From NCBI GenBank assembly GCA_027306915.1, contig DAHUYW010000015.1, forward strand, positions 1 to 64,000: 64,000 nucleotides of DNA. The letters are read 5' to 3'. The notes beneath the pieces are model-generated. The model searched no databases. It worked only from the letters and a program-made list of their open reading frames with translations, and was not told the origin of the DNA. Positions 8,135 to 16,698 of the stretch are shown here, piece after piece (positions within the stretch are counted from its first letter, which is position 1; the number at the start of each line of letters is the position of its first letter). A program made the translations under genes and the position numbers. This DNA is from Spirochaetales bacterium (lineage in GTDB: Bacteria; Spirochaetota; Spirochaetia; DAHUYW01).

Positions 8135-10172
8135 TCCGGCTTTCCCGGTCGAGAAGGACGAGGAGAATCGCGACGTCGGCGGAGCGCACGCCCGAGATGC
8201 GCGAGGCCTGCCCGACTGAAAGGGGGCGGATCCGCTTGAACTTCTCGCGCGCCTCGTTGGAGAGCCCGGTGATCGCGTCGTAATCGAAGTCGGCCGGGAT
8301 GCGAACCCGCTCCATCTTCTCGAAACGGTGGATCTGCTTCTCCTGGCGAGCGATGTAGCCCTCGTAGCGAATGTCGAGCTCGGCGAAGTGACGGATCTCC
8401 GGGGAAAAACCCGCGAGCCCCGACTCAAGGGAGCGAAGCTCCTCCAGCGTGAACTCCTGGGTCTTCAAGACCTGGTCGAAGCTCTTTCCCACATAGCGCG
8501 CGAGCCGCGCGGAGAGCGGGAGCTCGGCAGCCTTCGGCGCGCCCTCGATGCTCTCCTCCGCTTCGTCGGTCAGCCCGCCGCCCGTCGCGGAGAGAAGCTC
8601 GCTGTCCCCCTCGCCTGGGTTGCGCTCGGATCCCGCGGGGTCGACAACGTGAAGCTCGAGTCCTCCGGGCGACGCTTCCGCCAGGGCGGCCGCCGCCGTT
8701 CTCACATCCGCCTCGCGCAGGCGTCGCCTGCGCAGAAGCTCCTTCACCTCTTCGATTCCCCGCTTCTTCGCCTCGAGGCGCTCGATGTCCTCGCTGTGCT
8801 GCAGGCCGATCGTGAAGCCCTTCTCGAGGAGCCGCACGTCCGCGGTGTCGTGCCGGAGGCACAGGCGATACTCGGCCCGCGAGGTGAACATCCGATAGGG
8901 CTCCTCGGTGCCGAGGGTGACGAGGTCGTCGATGAGCACGCCGGCATAGGACTCCGCGCGCGAGAGGATGAGCGGCTCCTTGCCCTGAAGGTAGCGGGCG
9001 GCGTTGATCCCCGCGACGATCCCCTGGCAGCCCGCCTCCTCGTAGCCGGAGGTGCCGTTCGTCTGACCGGCGACGAAGAGCCCTTCGATCCGCTTCGACA
9101 TGAGGCTCGGGAAGAGCTGGCGCGGATCCATGAAATCGTATTCCACCGCATAGCCCGGCCGCACCATCTCGGCATGCTCGAGCCCGGGGATGGTCTTGAG
9201 CATCGCGAGCTGCACGTCCTCCGGAAGCGAGGAGGAGATGCCGTTGAGATACATCTCTTCGGACTCCAGCCCCTCGGGCTCCACGAAAAGCTGATGGCTC
9301 CCGCGGCTCGGGAAGCGCACGACCTTGTCCTCGATCGAGGGGCAGTAGCGCGGGCCGCGCCCCACGATCTTGCCCGAGTAGAGAGGCGAGCGGTGGAGGT
9401 TGTCGCGGATGACCTGGTGGGTCTCCTCCGTGGTGTGGGTTATATAGCAGGAAACCTGCGGCCGATCGACCGAGAGGTTCTTGAACGAGAAAGGTACTAT
9501 CACCTCGTCGCCGGGCTGCTCCTCCATCTTGCCGAAGTCCACGGTCGATCGCGCGACCCGCGGGGGCGTCCCGGTCTTCAGCCGCGCGACCGTGAAGCCT
9601 AGCTCCCGAAGTCGCGCGCCGAGACCCACCGCCGCAGGCTCGGAAAGCCGGCCGCCCGGCGCGCTCCACTCCCCGATGAAGAGCTTTCCGTCCATGAAGG
9701 TCCCCGTCGTGAGGACAACCGCCTTCGCGGTGAAGCGCCGCCGCCGCTCGGTCACCACCCCTTCGATTTTCGCTCCGGTCGAGTCGAGGATGAAGTCGAC
9801 CGCCGTGTCCTGGAAGAGATGGAGGCCCTGCTGCTCCTCGAGGCCCCTCTTCGCGAGTCGCGAGTAGAGGAACTTGTCCGCCTGGGCGCGCGGGGCCTGG
9901 ACCGCCGGACCGCGGCTCTTGTTGAGCATGCGGTACTGAATCATGCTCGCGTCGATGAGCTTGCCCATCTCCCCGCCGAGGGCGTCGATTTCGCGCACGA
10001 TGTTCCCCTTCGACAATCCGCCGACTGCCGGATTGCAGGAGAGCCTCCCGATCGTGTCGATGCTCTGGGTGACAAGGAGCGTCTTGAATCCAAGTCTCGG
10101 CAGGGCGAGCGCCGCCTCGATCCCCGCGTGCCCGCCGCCGATGACAATTGCGTCAAAATCCACGGATGCCAT
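8121..10172 (-). CDS. mnmG: tRNA uridine-5-carboxymethylaminomethyl modification enzyme MnmG (GidA)
   Basis: FAD-dependent partner of MnmE (encoded at 56.0-57.4 kb) in cmnm5U34 tRNA modification. The FAD fold starts [13 protein letters not shown] (near residue 8), followed by the conserved [11 protein letters not shown] and [19 protein letters not shown]. The C-terminal end matches the helical MnmE-binding domain. At 683 aa it is about 50 residues longer than usual, owing to an Ala/Gly/Glu-rich insertion around residues 490-545 just before the [13 protein letters not shown] segment. The insertion looks in frame with no sign of damage. First gene of the mnmG-rsmG pair. Confidence 0.95.
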   Translation of the reverse strand: MASVDFDAIVIGGGHAGIEAALALPRLGFKTLLVTQSIDTIGRLSCNPAVGGLSKGNIVREIDALGGEMGKLIDASMIQYRMLNKSRGPAVQAPRAQADKFLYSRLAKRGLEEQQGLHLFQDTAVDFILDSTGAKIEGVVTERRRRFTAKAVVLTTGTFMDGKLFIGEWSAPGGRLSEPAAVGLGARLRELGFTVARLKTGTPPRVARSTVDFGKMEEQPGDEVIVPFSFKNLSVDRPQVSCYITHTTEETHQVIRDNLHRSPLYSGKIVGRGPRYCPSIEDKVVRFPSRGSHQLFVEPEGLESEEMYLNGISSSLPEDVQLAMLKTIPGLEHAEMVRPGYAVEYDFMDPRQLFPSLMSKRIEGLFVAGQTNGTSGYEEAGCQGIVAGINAARYLQGKEPLILSRAESYAGVLIDDLVTLGTEEPYRMFTSRAEYRLCLRHDTADVRLLEKGFTIGLQHSEDIERLEAKKRGIEEVKELLRRRRLREADVRTAAAALAEASPGGLELHVVDPAGSERNPGEGDSELLSATGGGLTDEAEESIEGAPKAAELPLSARLARYVGKSFDQVLKTQEFTLEELRSLESGLAGFSPEIRHFAELDIRYEGYIARQEKQIHRFEKMERVRIPADFDYDAITGLSNEAREKFKRIRPLSVGQASRISGVRSADVAILLVLLDRESRNGAA

Positions 10173-10263
10173 AGTAGCAGAAAGGTCGTAATTGCGTAAG
10201 AGAAAGGGCAGTCGAGCTCACGCGGCCAGGAGCGCCTCTCGATCTCGATGAGGCGGCGCATTG

Positions 10264-10293
10264 TTGACTTAATAAATCGACTATGCTCACAAT
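10264..10293 (+). promoter_or_regulatory. Possible promoter of the Liv operon
   Basis: TTGACT (10264-10269), 18-bp spacer, CACAAT (10288-10293), placing the transcript start near 10300, just ahead of the AGGAGG ribosome site at 10303-10308. Both hexamers are imperfect. A nearby TATGCT at 10282 is better as a -10 but is too close to the -35. Confidence 0.35.
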
Positions 10294-10315
10294 GGTCTCG
10301 GCAGGAGGTACTGTC

Positions 10316-11503
10316 ATGAACTGCAAATCCAAGGGGCGCCGGAGGGCGCCGTCGTCGATTCTCGGGCTCGGGGCGCTCGTTATGGCGGTGAGCCTCTCCG
10401 CCTGCGGAACGAGCTCGGGGAGCAAAGACTTCCTCCTAGGGGTCGGGCTTCCGCTGACGGGAAGCAATGCGACCTATGGGACAGCCTCGCTCGACTCCGA
10501 CAAGCTCGCAGTCGAGTATATCAATGCACACGGTGGCGTGCTTGGCCATCCCATAAAGCTGATCACCTGGGATACCAAGGCGGATCCCGCCACGGGCGTC
10601 GCAGGGGCTCAGAACTTCGTGAGCCGCCACGTCAACGCCGTCGTCGGCTTCTTCAACAGCGACGTCACCATCCCCGCGATCCGCATCCTTGAGCAGGCCA
10701 ACATCCCACTCTTCGGCGACAATCCGAGCACCCCGAAGCTTGCCGCGCTCCACCTCACCAACTTCATCCGCATTACCGGCGACGATGCCCTTGAGGGGCT
10801 GATTCAGGCTCAATTCGCCTACAAGAAGCTCCATGCAAAGACGGCCGTTGTCCTGAACGACGAGGAGGCCTTCGGCGAAGCCTTCGCGCAGGCCTTTGCA
10901 GACGAGTTCAAGAAAGAGGGAGGCACCGTGCTCGACTACGAAGGGATCGATCCGACGGACAACGACTACTCGGCAATACTTTCCAAGATCAAGTCGCTGA
11001 GGCCGGATCTCTTTGAGTTCGCGGGGTTCTACCAGCCGGCGGGGCTTCTCGTGAAACAGGCCCGCCAGGAGGGAATCACCTCGACCTTCATCACCGACAG
11101 TGCGGTGTACGGGGACAAATATCTCGGGATCGCCGGAAAGGCTGCGGTGGGAAGCTACATGACGAACCTCCCTATCGGATCGGCGAAAAGCACTCCCCTC
11201 GAGCAGTACCTTGCGACCAACCTCCAGAGCAAGTACACCATCAAAGCCGACCCTATCGACGCGAACGCCTTCGATGCCGTAATGGCGGTATGGTACGCGG
11301 CTAAGAAGGCCAACTCGATAGCCCCTGCCGATCTAATCAAGGTGATGCACGATGTCACGTTCCAGGGAGCGACCGGCGAGGTCTCCTTCCTGCCCGACGG
11401 TGACCGGGCGCAGGTCGACTACACCATCATTGAGGTGACTCCCGAGATGAAGTACAAGACCATCGAGGAGTTCAAAGAAATCCTCACGAGCTCCATCGGA
11501 TAG
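10316..11503 (+). CDS. Branched-chain amino acid-type ABC transporter substrate-binding lipoprotein
   Basis: Periplasmic-binding-fold type I protein (LivJ/LivK family), 395 aa. The start is the ATG at 10316, behind a strong AGGAGG at 10303-10308; an upstream in-frame ATG at 10283 lacks a site. A basic N-terminus and hydrophobic core end in the lipobox SLSAC (Cys30). The mature protein begins GVGLPLTGSNATYGTASLDSDKLAVEYINAHGGVLG, the standard LivK opening. First gene of a complete livK-H-MG-F operon. The true ligand could be another amino acid or an amide; sequence alone cannot tell. Confidence 0.9.
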   Translation: MNCKSKGRRRAPSSILGLGALVMAVSLSACGTSSGSKDFLLGVGLPLTGSNATYGTASLDSDKLAVEYINAHGGVLGHPIKLITWDTKADPATGVAGAQNFVSRHVNAVVGFFNSDVTIPAIRILEQANIPLFGDNPSTPKLAALHLTNFIRITGDDALEGLIQAQFAYKKLHAKTAVVLNDEEAFGEAFAQAFADEFKKEGGTVLDYEGIDPTDNDYSAILSKIKSLRPDLFEFAGFYQPAGLLVKQARQEGITSTFITDSAVYGDKYLGIAGKAAVGSYMTNLPIGSAKSTPLEQYLATNLQSKYTIKADPIDANAFDAVMAVWYAAKKANSIAPADLIKVMHDVTFQGATGEVSFLPDGDRAQVDYTIIEVTPEMKYKTIEEFKEILTSSIG

Positions 11504-11517
11504 CCGTCGCCTTCGCG

Positions 11518-11546
11518 CGGATGGAGCGGTCTGCACATTCCATCCG
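11518..11546 (+). promoter_or_regulatory. Intercistronic stem-loop between livK-type gene and livH
   Basis: Perfect 8-bp inverted repeat CGGATGGA / TCCATCCG with a 13-nt loop, in the 68-base gap after the binding-protein gene. It has no T tract. Such structures commonly protect the abundant binding-protein mRNA or dampen downstream expression. Confidence 0.45.
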
Positions 11547-11571
11547 TGCCGCGGGCGAGGCGGAGGGCGCA

Positions 11572-12468
11572 ATGTTTCTGCAGGAGCTTATCAACGGCAT
11601 CGTGGTCGGCGCGTCATACACCCTCATTGCCCTCGGCTTCAGCCTCGTCTACGGCTTGATCCGCCTCATCAACTTCGCCCAGATCAGCCTTTACACCCTC
11701 GGCGCCTATCTGGCCCTCTTCTTGACGCCCCTGTTCGGCACCCTGTTTTCGGGACACGGATGGCTCGCACTCCTTGTGTCGATCCTCACGAGCGGCCTCC
11801 TGACGGGCCTGGCCGGCGTCGCGGTAGCCGGGATCGCGTGGTGGCCGATCCGGCGCGCCCCCACAATCTCGATGCTCGTTTCATCCCTTGCGGTGCTCAT
11901 TCTCATTGAGGCGCTCATCGAGGTGCTTGTGAGCCCGCTGCCGATGGTGGTGAAGCCGCCGGTGGCCGATCACGTCTACCGGCTCCTCGGCGGGCGGGTG
12001 AGCGCGCTCCAGGCAGTGATGCTCATCGCGGGAGTGGTCCTGACCCTGCTGCTCTACCAGTTCATCCGCCGCTCGCGCTTCGGACGGGCAATTCGTGCGG
12101 TCGCGAGCAACCCGGAGAGCGCCGCGGTCCTCGGGGTCAACCCGAGCGCTACGGTCTTCATCGTGTTCGGCATTGCAGCGGCGCTCGCCGGAGTGTCAGG
12201 CGTGCTCGTGAGCAATACCTACGGAGTAGCAAGCTTCACGATGGGTGAGGTCGTCGGGCTGAAGGGCTTCACCGCCGCAGTCCTCGGGGGAATGGGCAAT
12301 CTGTGGGGCGCCGTAGTCGGAGGATTCTGCCTGGGGATCCTCGAGAGCATGTCGACCTTCCTGCTGCCCAGCCAGTGGACTTCGGTGGTGGCCTTCGCAG
12401 TGCTCATCCTCGTGCTTGCCTTCCGGCCCACGGGAATCCTGGGGACCCGGGTGTTCGATCGCGCGTAA
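11572..12468 (+). CDS. livH: Branched-chain amino acid ABC transporter permease LivH
   Basis: Integral membrane permease, 298 aa, with about eight hydrophobic segments. It opens FLQELINGIVVGASYTLIAL and carries SLVYGLIRLINFAQISLYTLGAY, the LivH signature. The cytoplasmic EAA-like loop RAVASNPESAAVLGVNPSA is the ATPase contact. The start is the ATG at 11572 with a GGAGG upstream; upstream in-frame codons encode a hydrophilic extension overlapping the stem-loop, so I rejected them. Partner of the LivM half of the next gene. Confidence 0.93.
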   Translation: MFLQELINGIVVGASYTLIALGFSLVYGLIRLINFAQISLYTLGAYLALFLTPLFGTLFSGHGWLALLVSILTSGLLTGLAGVAVAGIAWWPIRRAPTISMLVSSLAVLILIEALIEVLVSPLPMVVKPPVADHVYRLLGGRVSALQAVMLIAGVVLTLLLYQFIRRSRFGRAIRAVASNPESAAVLGVNPSATVFIVFGIAAALAGVSGVLVSNTYGVASFTMGEVVGLKGFTAAVLGGMGNLWGAVVGGFCLGILESMSTFLLPSQWTSVVAFAVLILVLAFRPTGILGTRVFDRA

Positions 12469-12484
12469 GGGAAAGACGAGAGCG

Positions 12485-14335
12485 GTGCAGAGCATACGAC
12501 GCATAGCAGAGCGGTATTCCTTCCTGCGCAACCCTTTCGTTCTTTGCGCCGCCGCGATCGCAGCCGCCATCCTTCTGCCCTTTGCCCTGCGGAGCGGCTA
12601 CCTCATCGATATTGCCGACGACATGATCATCTGGTCCGTTCTCACGGTCGGCCTAAACGTCGTGGTGGGGCTTGCCGGTCTGCTCGACCTCGGATACATC
12701 GCCTTCTTTGCGATAGGCGGCTATACCTTCGGCGTCCTCGGCTCGAAACTCGGGGCAACCATGTGGGAGTCGATGCCCATCGCCGCAGCCCTCGTCCTCA
12801 TCGCGAGCGTCATCATAGGAATACCGACGCTCCGGCTCAAGAGCGACTACCTTGCGATCATGACCCTCGGCTTCGGGCAGATCATCTTCCTCTCGGTGAA
12901 CAATCTCAACAAGCTGACCGGTGGGCCAAACGGGCTGTACGACATGCCGCCGCCGACCCTCTTCGGCCTCCCCCTAAATGAGCCGGAGCGGTTCTACTGG
13001 TTCCTCCTTGCCCTGCTCGTCGCCGCAGTGGGGGTCGTCAGCCGCCTGCGCCGCTCCCACATAGGGCGGGCGTGGCTCGCAATCCGCCAGGACGAGCTTT
13101 CGGCCAAGGCGAGCGGCGTCGAGGTGGTCAAGCACAAGCTTCTCGCCTATATGGTCGGCGCCCTTTGGGCGGGTCTCGCCGGCGTCCTTTTCGCCGCCAA
13201 ACAGACCATCGTCTCGCCCACCTCGTTTCAATTCTCGCAGTCCTTCTACGTGCTCTCCTCGGTCATCATCGGGGGGATGGGCAGCATTCCCGGCGCGATT
13301 CTGGGAGGGGGCCTCTTCATCCTCATCTCCGAGAGCTTGCAGGGAATTACCCAAAACCTGAGCAGCATCGTGTTCAGCCTGGCCCTGCTTGCAGTGATCC
13401 TCCTCCGCCCGCGCGGCTTATGGCCGGCATCCTTTCATGTCCGGGAGGGCGCTCGCAGGGCGGCGCGCGCGTCGGCGGCCCTTCAGGGCGCGGCCGGCAC
13501 GGTAGCGGGCACGCTTGGGACGATCGAGCGCGTGGCGGAACCCACCGAAAAGGGGCCGGATTCGCGGGCGAGGGACGGCACGCCTCTTCTTGCCGCCACC
13601 GACGTCAGCGTGAGCTTCGGCGGCGTGCAAGCCCTCCGGGAGGTCTCCTTCTCGGTGTGGCCGGCTGAGATCGTATCGATCATCGGACCCAACGGAGCGG
13701 GGAAAACGACGCTCCTGAACGTAGTCTCCGGCTTCGTCCGCCCCCAAGCCGGCAGGGTTGAGATCGAAGGGCGCTCCGTCACCCGCCTGCGGGTCGACAA
13801 GCGCGCGCGGCTTGGCGTCGGGCGAACCTTTCAGACGCCTCGCCTTCTCTCGACGCTCTCCGTCATCGAGAACGTCATGCAGGGGGGCCACCCCAACTTC
13901 ACCACAAGCGCAGTGGCGGTGGCCCTCGGTACGCGCCGCCAGCGCCGCGAGGAGAGCCTCGCATACGAGGAGGCGCACGAGCTCGTGAGCGCGCTCGGAA
14001 TGGCCTCTCTCGCGAACACCCTCGCGACGCAGCTCTCCTACGGCGACCGGCGCCGCTGCGAGATCGCCCGCTGTCTCGCGCTTCACCCCCGGGTTATCCT
14101 CCTCGACGAGCCGGCAGCCGGCATGAACGCGCGGGAGACCGACGATCTGGGACGGCTCCTCCTTCGCGTGAGGGAGCTCGGGATTGCGCTCGTGCTCATC
14201 GAGCACGACATGGCGCTGGTCAGAAAGGTCTCCGACCGTGTCATCGCGCTCGATCGAGGGGGGCTCGTCGCCACGGGCAGCGTCGATGCGGTGCTCCGCC
14301 ATCCGGCGGTGGTGCGGAGCTATCTCGGGGCGTGA
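12485..14335 (+). CDS. Fused LivM permease - LivG ATPase
   Basis: One 616-aa frame carries two Liv subunits. Residues about 1-320 are a LivM permease (GLNVVVGLAGLLDLGYIAFFAIGGY, GGPNGLYDMPPP, RAWLAIRQDELSAKASGVEV). A linker of about 50 residues follows. Residues about 370-616 are a LivG ATPase: Walker A GPNGAGKT near 400, signature LSYGDRRRCEIARCLALHP near 517, Walker B VILLDEPAAG near 537, and the switch His in LIEHDM. The start is the GTG at 12485, 16 bases after livH; the reading frame also runs upstream but inside livH. No stop, frameshift or internal ribosome site is needed, so a real fusion is likely. Confidence 0.92.
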   Translation: MQSIRRIAERYSFLRNPFVLCAAAIAAAILLPFALRSGYLIDIADDMIIWSVLTVGLNVVVGLAGLLDLGYIAFFAIGGYTFGVLGSKLGATMWESMPIAAALVLIASVIIGIPTLRLKSDYLAIMTLGFGQIIFLSVNNLNKLTGGPNGLYDMPPPTLFGLPLNEPERFYWFLLALLVAAVGVVSRLRRSHIGRAWLAIRQDELSAKASGVEVVKHKLLAYMVGALWAGLAGVLFAAKQTIVSPTSFQFSQSFYVLSSVIIGGMGSIPGAILGGGLFILISESLQGITQNLSSIVFSLALLAVILLRPRGLWPASFHVREGARRAARASAALQGAAGTVAGTLGTIERVAEPTEKGPDSRARDGTPLLAATDVSVSFGGVQALREVSFSVWPAEIVSIIGPNGAGKTTLLNVVSGFVRPQAGRVEIEGRSVTRLRVDKRARLGVGRTFQTPRLLSTLSVIENVMQGGHPNFTTSAVAVALGTRRQRREESLAYEEAHELVSALGMASLANTLATQLSYGDRRRCEIARCLALHPRVILLDEPAAGMNARETDDLGRLLLRVRELGIALVLIEHDMALVRKVSDRVIALDRGGLVATGSVDAVLRHPAVVRSYLGA

Positions 14336-14343
14336 GGAAAGGG

Positions 14344-15057
14344 ATGCTGAAGATCGAAGGGCTTGAGGTAGCCTACGCCGGGGCGCTCGCCGTTCGCGGA
14401 ATCAGCCTCCGCGTCGGCGACGGAGAGATTGTCTCCCTCATCGGCGCGAACGGTGCGGGCAAGACGACGACCCTCAACGCTGTCTCCGGGCTTGTACGCC
14501 CCTCCCGGGGCAGCATAGCCTGGAATGGGGCGGAGCTATCCCGCATTCCAGCCCACAAGATGATCGTCCACGGAGTGAGCCACTGCCGGGAAGGACGGCA
14601 GCTTTTCGCCGACATGACTGTGCGGGACAACCTTCTGATGGGGGCCTATGCGATCCGCTCGAAGCGGGAGATAGCCCGGAACCTCGATCGCGTCCTTGCC
14701 CTGTTTCCCGAGATCGAGGAGCGCATGGGACAGCTCGCCGGGACCTTGAGCGGCGGCGAGCAGCAGATGGCCGCGCTCATGCGGGCGCTGGTGAGCGATC
14801 CGAAGCTGCTCCTCCTCGACGAGCCCTCGCTCGGCCTGTCGCCCATTGCGACCAAGCGAGTCCTTTCGGTGCTGCCCGAGCTTGCGCGGGACGGCACAAG
14901 CGTGCTCCTCGTCGAGCAGAATGCGGTCCAGGCCCTCGAGTTTTCCGACAGAGCCTACCTCCTTGCCGTCGGCGAGATCGTCCGCGAAGCGAGGAGCGCC
15001 GAGCTCGCGGCGGACCGAAGCCTTCAGGAGGACTACTTTGGGGGGCTGGGAACCTAG
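14344..15057 (+). CDS. livF: Branched-chain amino acid ABC transporter ATPase LivF
   Basis: Second nucleotide-binding subunit, 237 aa. Walker A GANGAGKT, signature TLSGGEQQMAALMRALVSDP, Walker B LLLLDEPSLGLSP and the family's SHCREGRQLFADMTVRDNL are all present. The ATG at 14344 has GAGG 6 bases upstream, within the end of the previous gene; a GTG at 14332 overlapping the stop is the alternative. It completes the transporter: binding protein, LivH, LivM-G fusion, LivF. Confidence 0.93.
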   Translation: MLKIEGLEVAYAGALAVRGISLRVGDGEIVSLIGANGAGKTTTLNAVSGLVRPSRGSIAWNGAELSRIPAHKMIVHGVSHCREGRQLFADMTVRDNLLMGAYAIRSKREIARNLDRVLALFPEIEERMGQLAGTLSGGEQQMAALMRALVSDPKLLLLDEPSLGLSPIATKRVLSVLPELARDGTSVLLVEQNAVQALEFSDRAYLLAVGEIVREARSAELAADRSLQEDYFGGLGT

Positions 15058-15106
15058 CAGGTTGGTGGCACGATAGCCGACCCGCCCGGGAGGAGCTTGC
15101 GCGCCT

Positions 15107-15526
15107 GTGGCATTCTTCGCGTTCGCGGCCAATGTCGTTCTCGTCATCCACTCTTGCTATGTGGCCTTCACCGTGGGAGGCGAGGCGCTTATCCTCGCAG
15201 GCGGGCTCCTACGATGGGGCTGGGTTCGCAATCTGACCTTCCGCCTCATTCACCTTGCCTCGGTGGTGCTCGTCGCGGTGGAGGCCGTGACGGGCACCAG
15301 CTGTCCGCTTACCGTGTGGGAGTACCGGCTGCGCCTGCTTTCAGGCGAGCGGGTCGAGAGCCAGCTTCCCTTCATTGCGAAGCTCCTGCGAAGCATCATC
15401 TTCTACGACTTTCCCGCCTGGGTATTCCTTATTGCGTACGTCGGGTTTGCCCTTCTCGTGGGTTTCACCTTCCTCATGGTCGCTCCGGAGAGGAAGTCCC
15501 GGCGCAACCGGGGGCCGACCCGATAG
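15107..15526 (+). CDS. DUF2784 family membrane protein
   Basis: 139 aa with four hydrophobic helices. It contains the family pattern NLTFRLIHLASVVLVAVEAV followed by GTSCPLTVWEYRLR, and FDF-like FYDFPAWVFLIAYVGFALLV near the C-terminus. Function unknown. The start is a GTG at 15107; an AGGAG sits 11 bases upstream, a little far. It lies 49 bases after livF on the same strand and could be read from the Liv operon, but has no obvious functional link to it. Confidence 0.8.
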   Translation: MAFFAFAANVVLVIHSCYVAFTVGGEALILAGGLLRWGWVRNLTFRLIHLASVVLVAVEAVTGTSCPLTVWEYRLRLLSGERVESQLPFIAKLLRSIIFYDFPAWVFLIAYVGFALLVGFTFLMVAPERKSRRNRGPTR

Positions 15527-15538
15527 GGCAGCTCGCCA

Positions 15539-15567
15539 TTTCCCTTTTCGCGGGAGTGCGGTAGAAT
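15539..15567 (+). promoter_or_regulatory. Possible leaderless promoter of the lipid-kinase gene
   Basis: TAGAAT at 15562-15567 ends 6 bases before the ATG at 15574. The best -35 at a 17-bp spacing is the weak TTTCCC (15539-15544). There is no well-placed Shine-Dalgarno sequence (GGGAG is 18-19 bases away), consistent with a transcript starting on the ATG. Confidence 0.35.
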
Positions 15568-15573
15568 CGACTC

Positions 15574-16698
15574 ATGGATCTGATCGCGACCTACGCGAAC
15601 GGTGTAACCGAGCTCACGAACTTCTCGCAGTCGCTCGAGAGGGCTCCGTTGGTCGTGGACGTGATAGTCAACCCGCACGCCGGATTCTTCAAGCGCACGT
15701 CCACCATTCGCAAGCTGATCTTCGACTTGGAGCGGAGGCTGGCCGAGCTTCGCCAGCGATTCCCCAAGCGTCACGTAGAGATCAACGCTGTCCGATTCAC
15801 CGAGCATGTCGGCCATGCGCGGGAGATTACCGAAGAGATCTTGGACCGCGAAGAGCGGGCCTCGTCGGGAATCGAGCACCTCCTCATCGCCTGCGGCGGA
15901 GACGGAACGAGCAACGAGATCTGCACCTCCCTGATGGATGCGGGCGCTGCGCTCCTCGAGCGCCTCAAGCTCGTGCGGCTTCCGCTAGGGTCGGGAAACG
16001 ATGTGGCCGATGCGCGCACCTTCGGGAAGGCCTATGAGCTCATCCTCGGTTCCCAGCACACCGTGAAAACCGGCGCGCTTCGCGTCGTTGGAGGCGTCGC
16101 CCGCCCGCGCTATTCCTTCAACATCGGGAGCGTCGGCCTCGACGCCTTCATCACCGACCTGACCAACCGGCTCAAGCGGGCGATCCCCGGCCATGCCTAC
16201 AAGGCGCTCGTGGATCTCGGATCGCTCTTCTACGAGAGCCGGGTCAAGCCGGGACCCATGGACTTGAGGATTAGCGCGGGAAGCTCCGAGACGCGGCTCG
16301 AGGCCTTCCTGCCCTCCATGGTGGTGGTCGGCACGAGCGGCGGCCGGACCTATGGGGGCCATATGCCCGTGCTCCCCGGAGGCGACAACGTCTGCGTGGT
16401 GGCCGCCATGAGCCTCTGGAAGAAGATCGCCAAGAAGGGGCTCTTCTACGAGGGAAGGCACGGCGAGCTGCCTGAGGTGAGCTTCTATCGGGCCGATCGG
16501 GTTACTATCGGCTACGAAGACCGGCTGCCCATGCAGCTCGATGGCGAGGTCTCTTGGCTTGGGGAAGGGGATTTTCCCCTCACGCTCACGGTCCTCGAGC
16601 CGCGAATTCGGGTGCTGCGCGACGACCACCCCGCCGAGCCGTCCGAGGAGCCGCTCCCGTCAAATGCGGTTCGCAGCGTTGGGAATCGGTTGCTCTGA
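15574..16698 (+). CDS. Diacylglycerol/sphingosine-kinase-fold lipid kinase family protein
   Basis: 374 aa, DAGK catalytic-fold (NAD-kinase-like) protein. The N-terminal VVDVIVNPHAG, the nucleotide loop ACGGDGTSNEI (near residue 110) and RLPLGSGNDVADARTF are the family landmarks; a C-terminal beta domain follows (MQLDGEVSWL replaces the usual D-G-E lipid-site strand). It probably phosphorylates a membrane lipid such as diacylglycerol or undecaprenol, or a related alcohol; the substrate cannot be read from sequence. The 3' end overlaps the convergent amidohydrolase gene by 39 bases. Confidence 0.85.
   Translation: MDLIATYANGVTELTNFSQSLERAPLVVDVIVNPHAGFFKRTSTIRKLIFDLERRLAELRQRFPKRHVEINAVRFTEHVGHAREITEEILDREERASSGIEHLLIACGGDGTSNEICTSLMDAGAALLERLKLVRLPLGSGNDVADARTFGKAYELILGSQHTVKTGALRVVGGVARPRYSFNIGSVGLDAFITDLTNRLKRAIPGHAYKALVDLGSLFYESRVKPGPMDLRISAGSSETRLEAFLPSMVVVGTSGGRTYGGHMPVLPGGDNVCVVAAMSLWKKIAKKGLFYEGRHGELPEVSFYRADRVTIGYEDRLPMQLDGEVSWLGEGDFPLTLTVLEPRIRVLRDDHPAEPSEEPLPSNAVRSVGNRLL

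Noticed and set aside
15051..15063. AACCT-AGC-AGGTT hairpin after livF as a terminator
   Set aside because: Only 5 bp, overlaps the stop codon and has no T tract.
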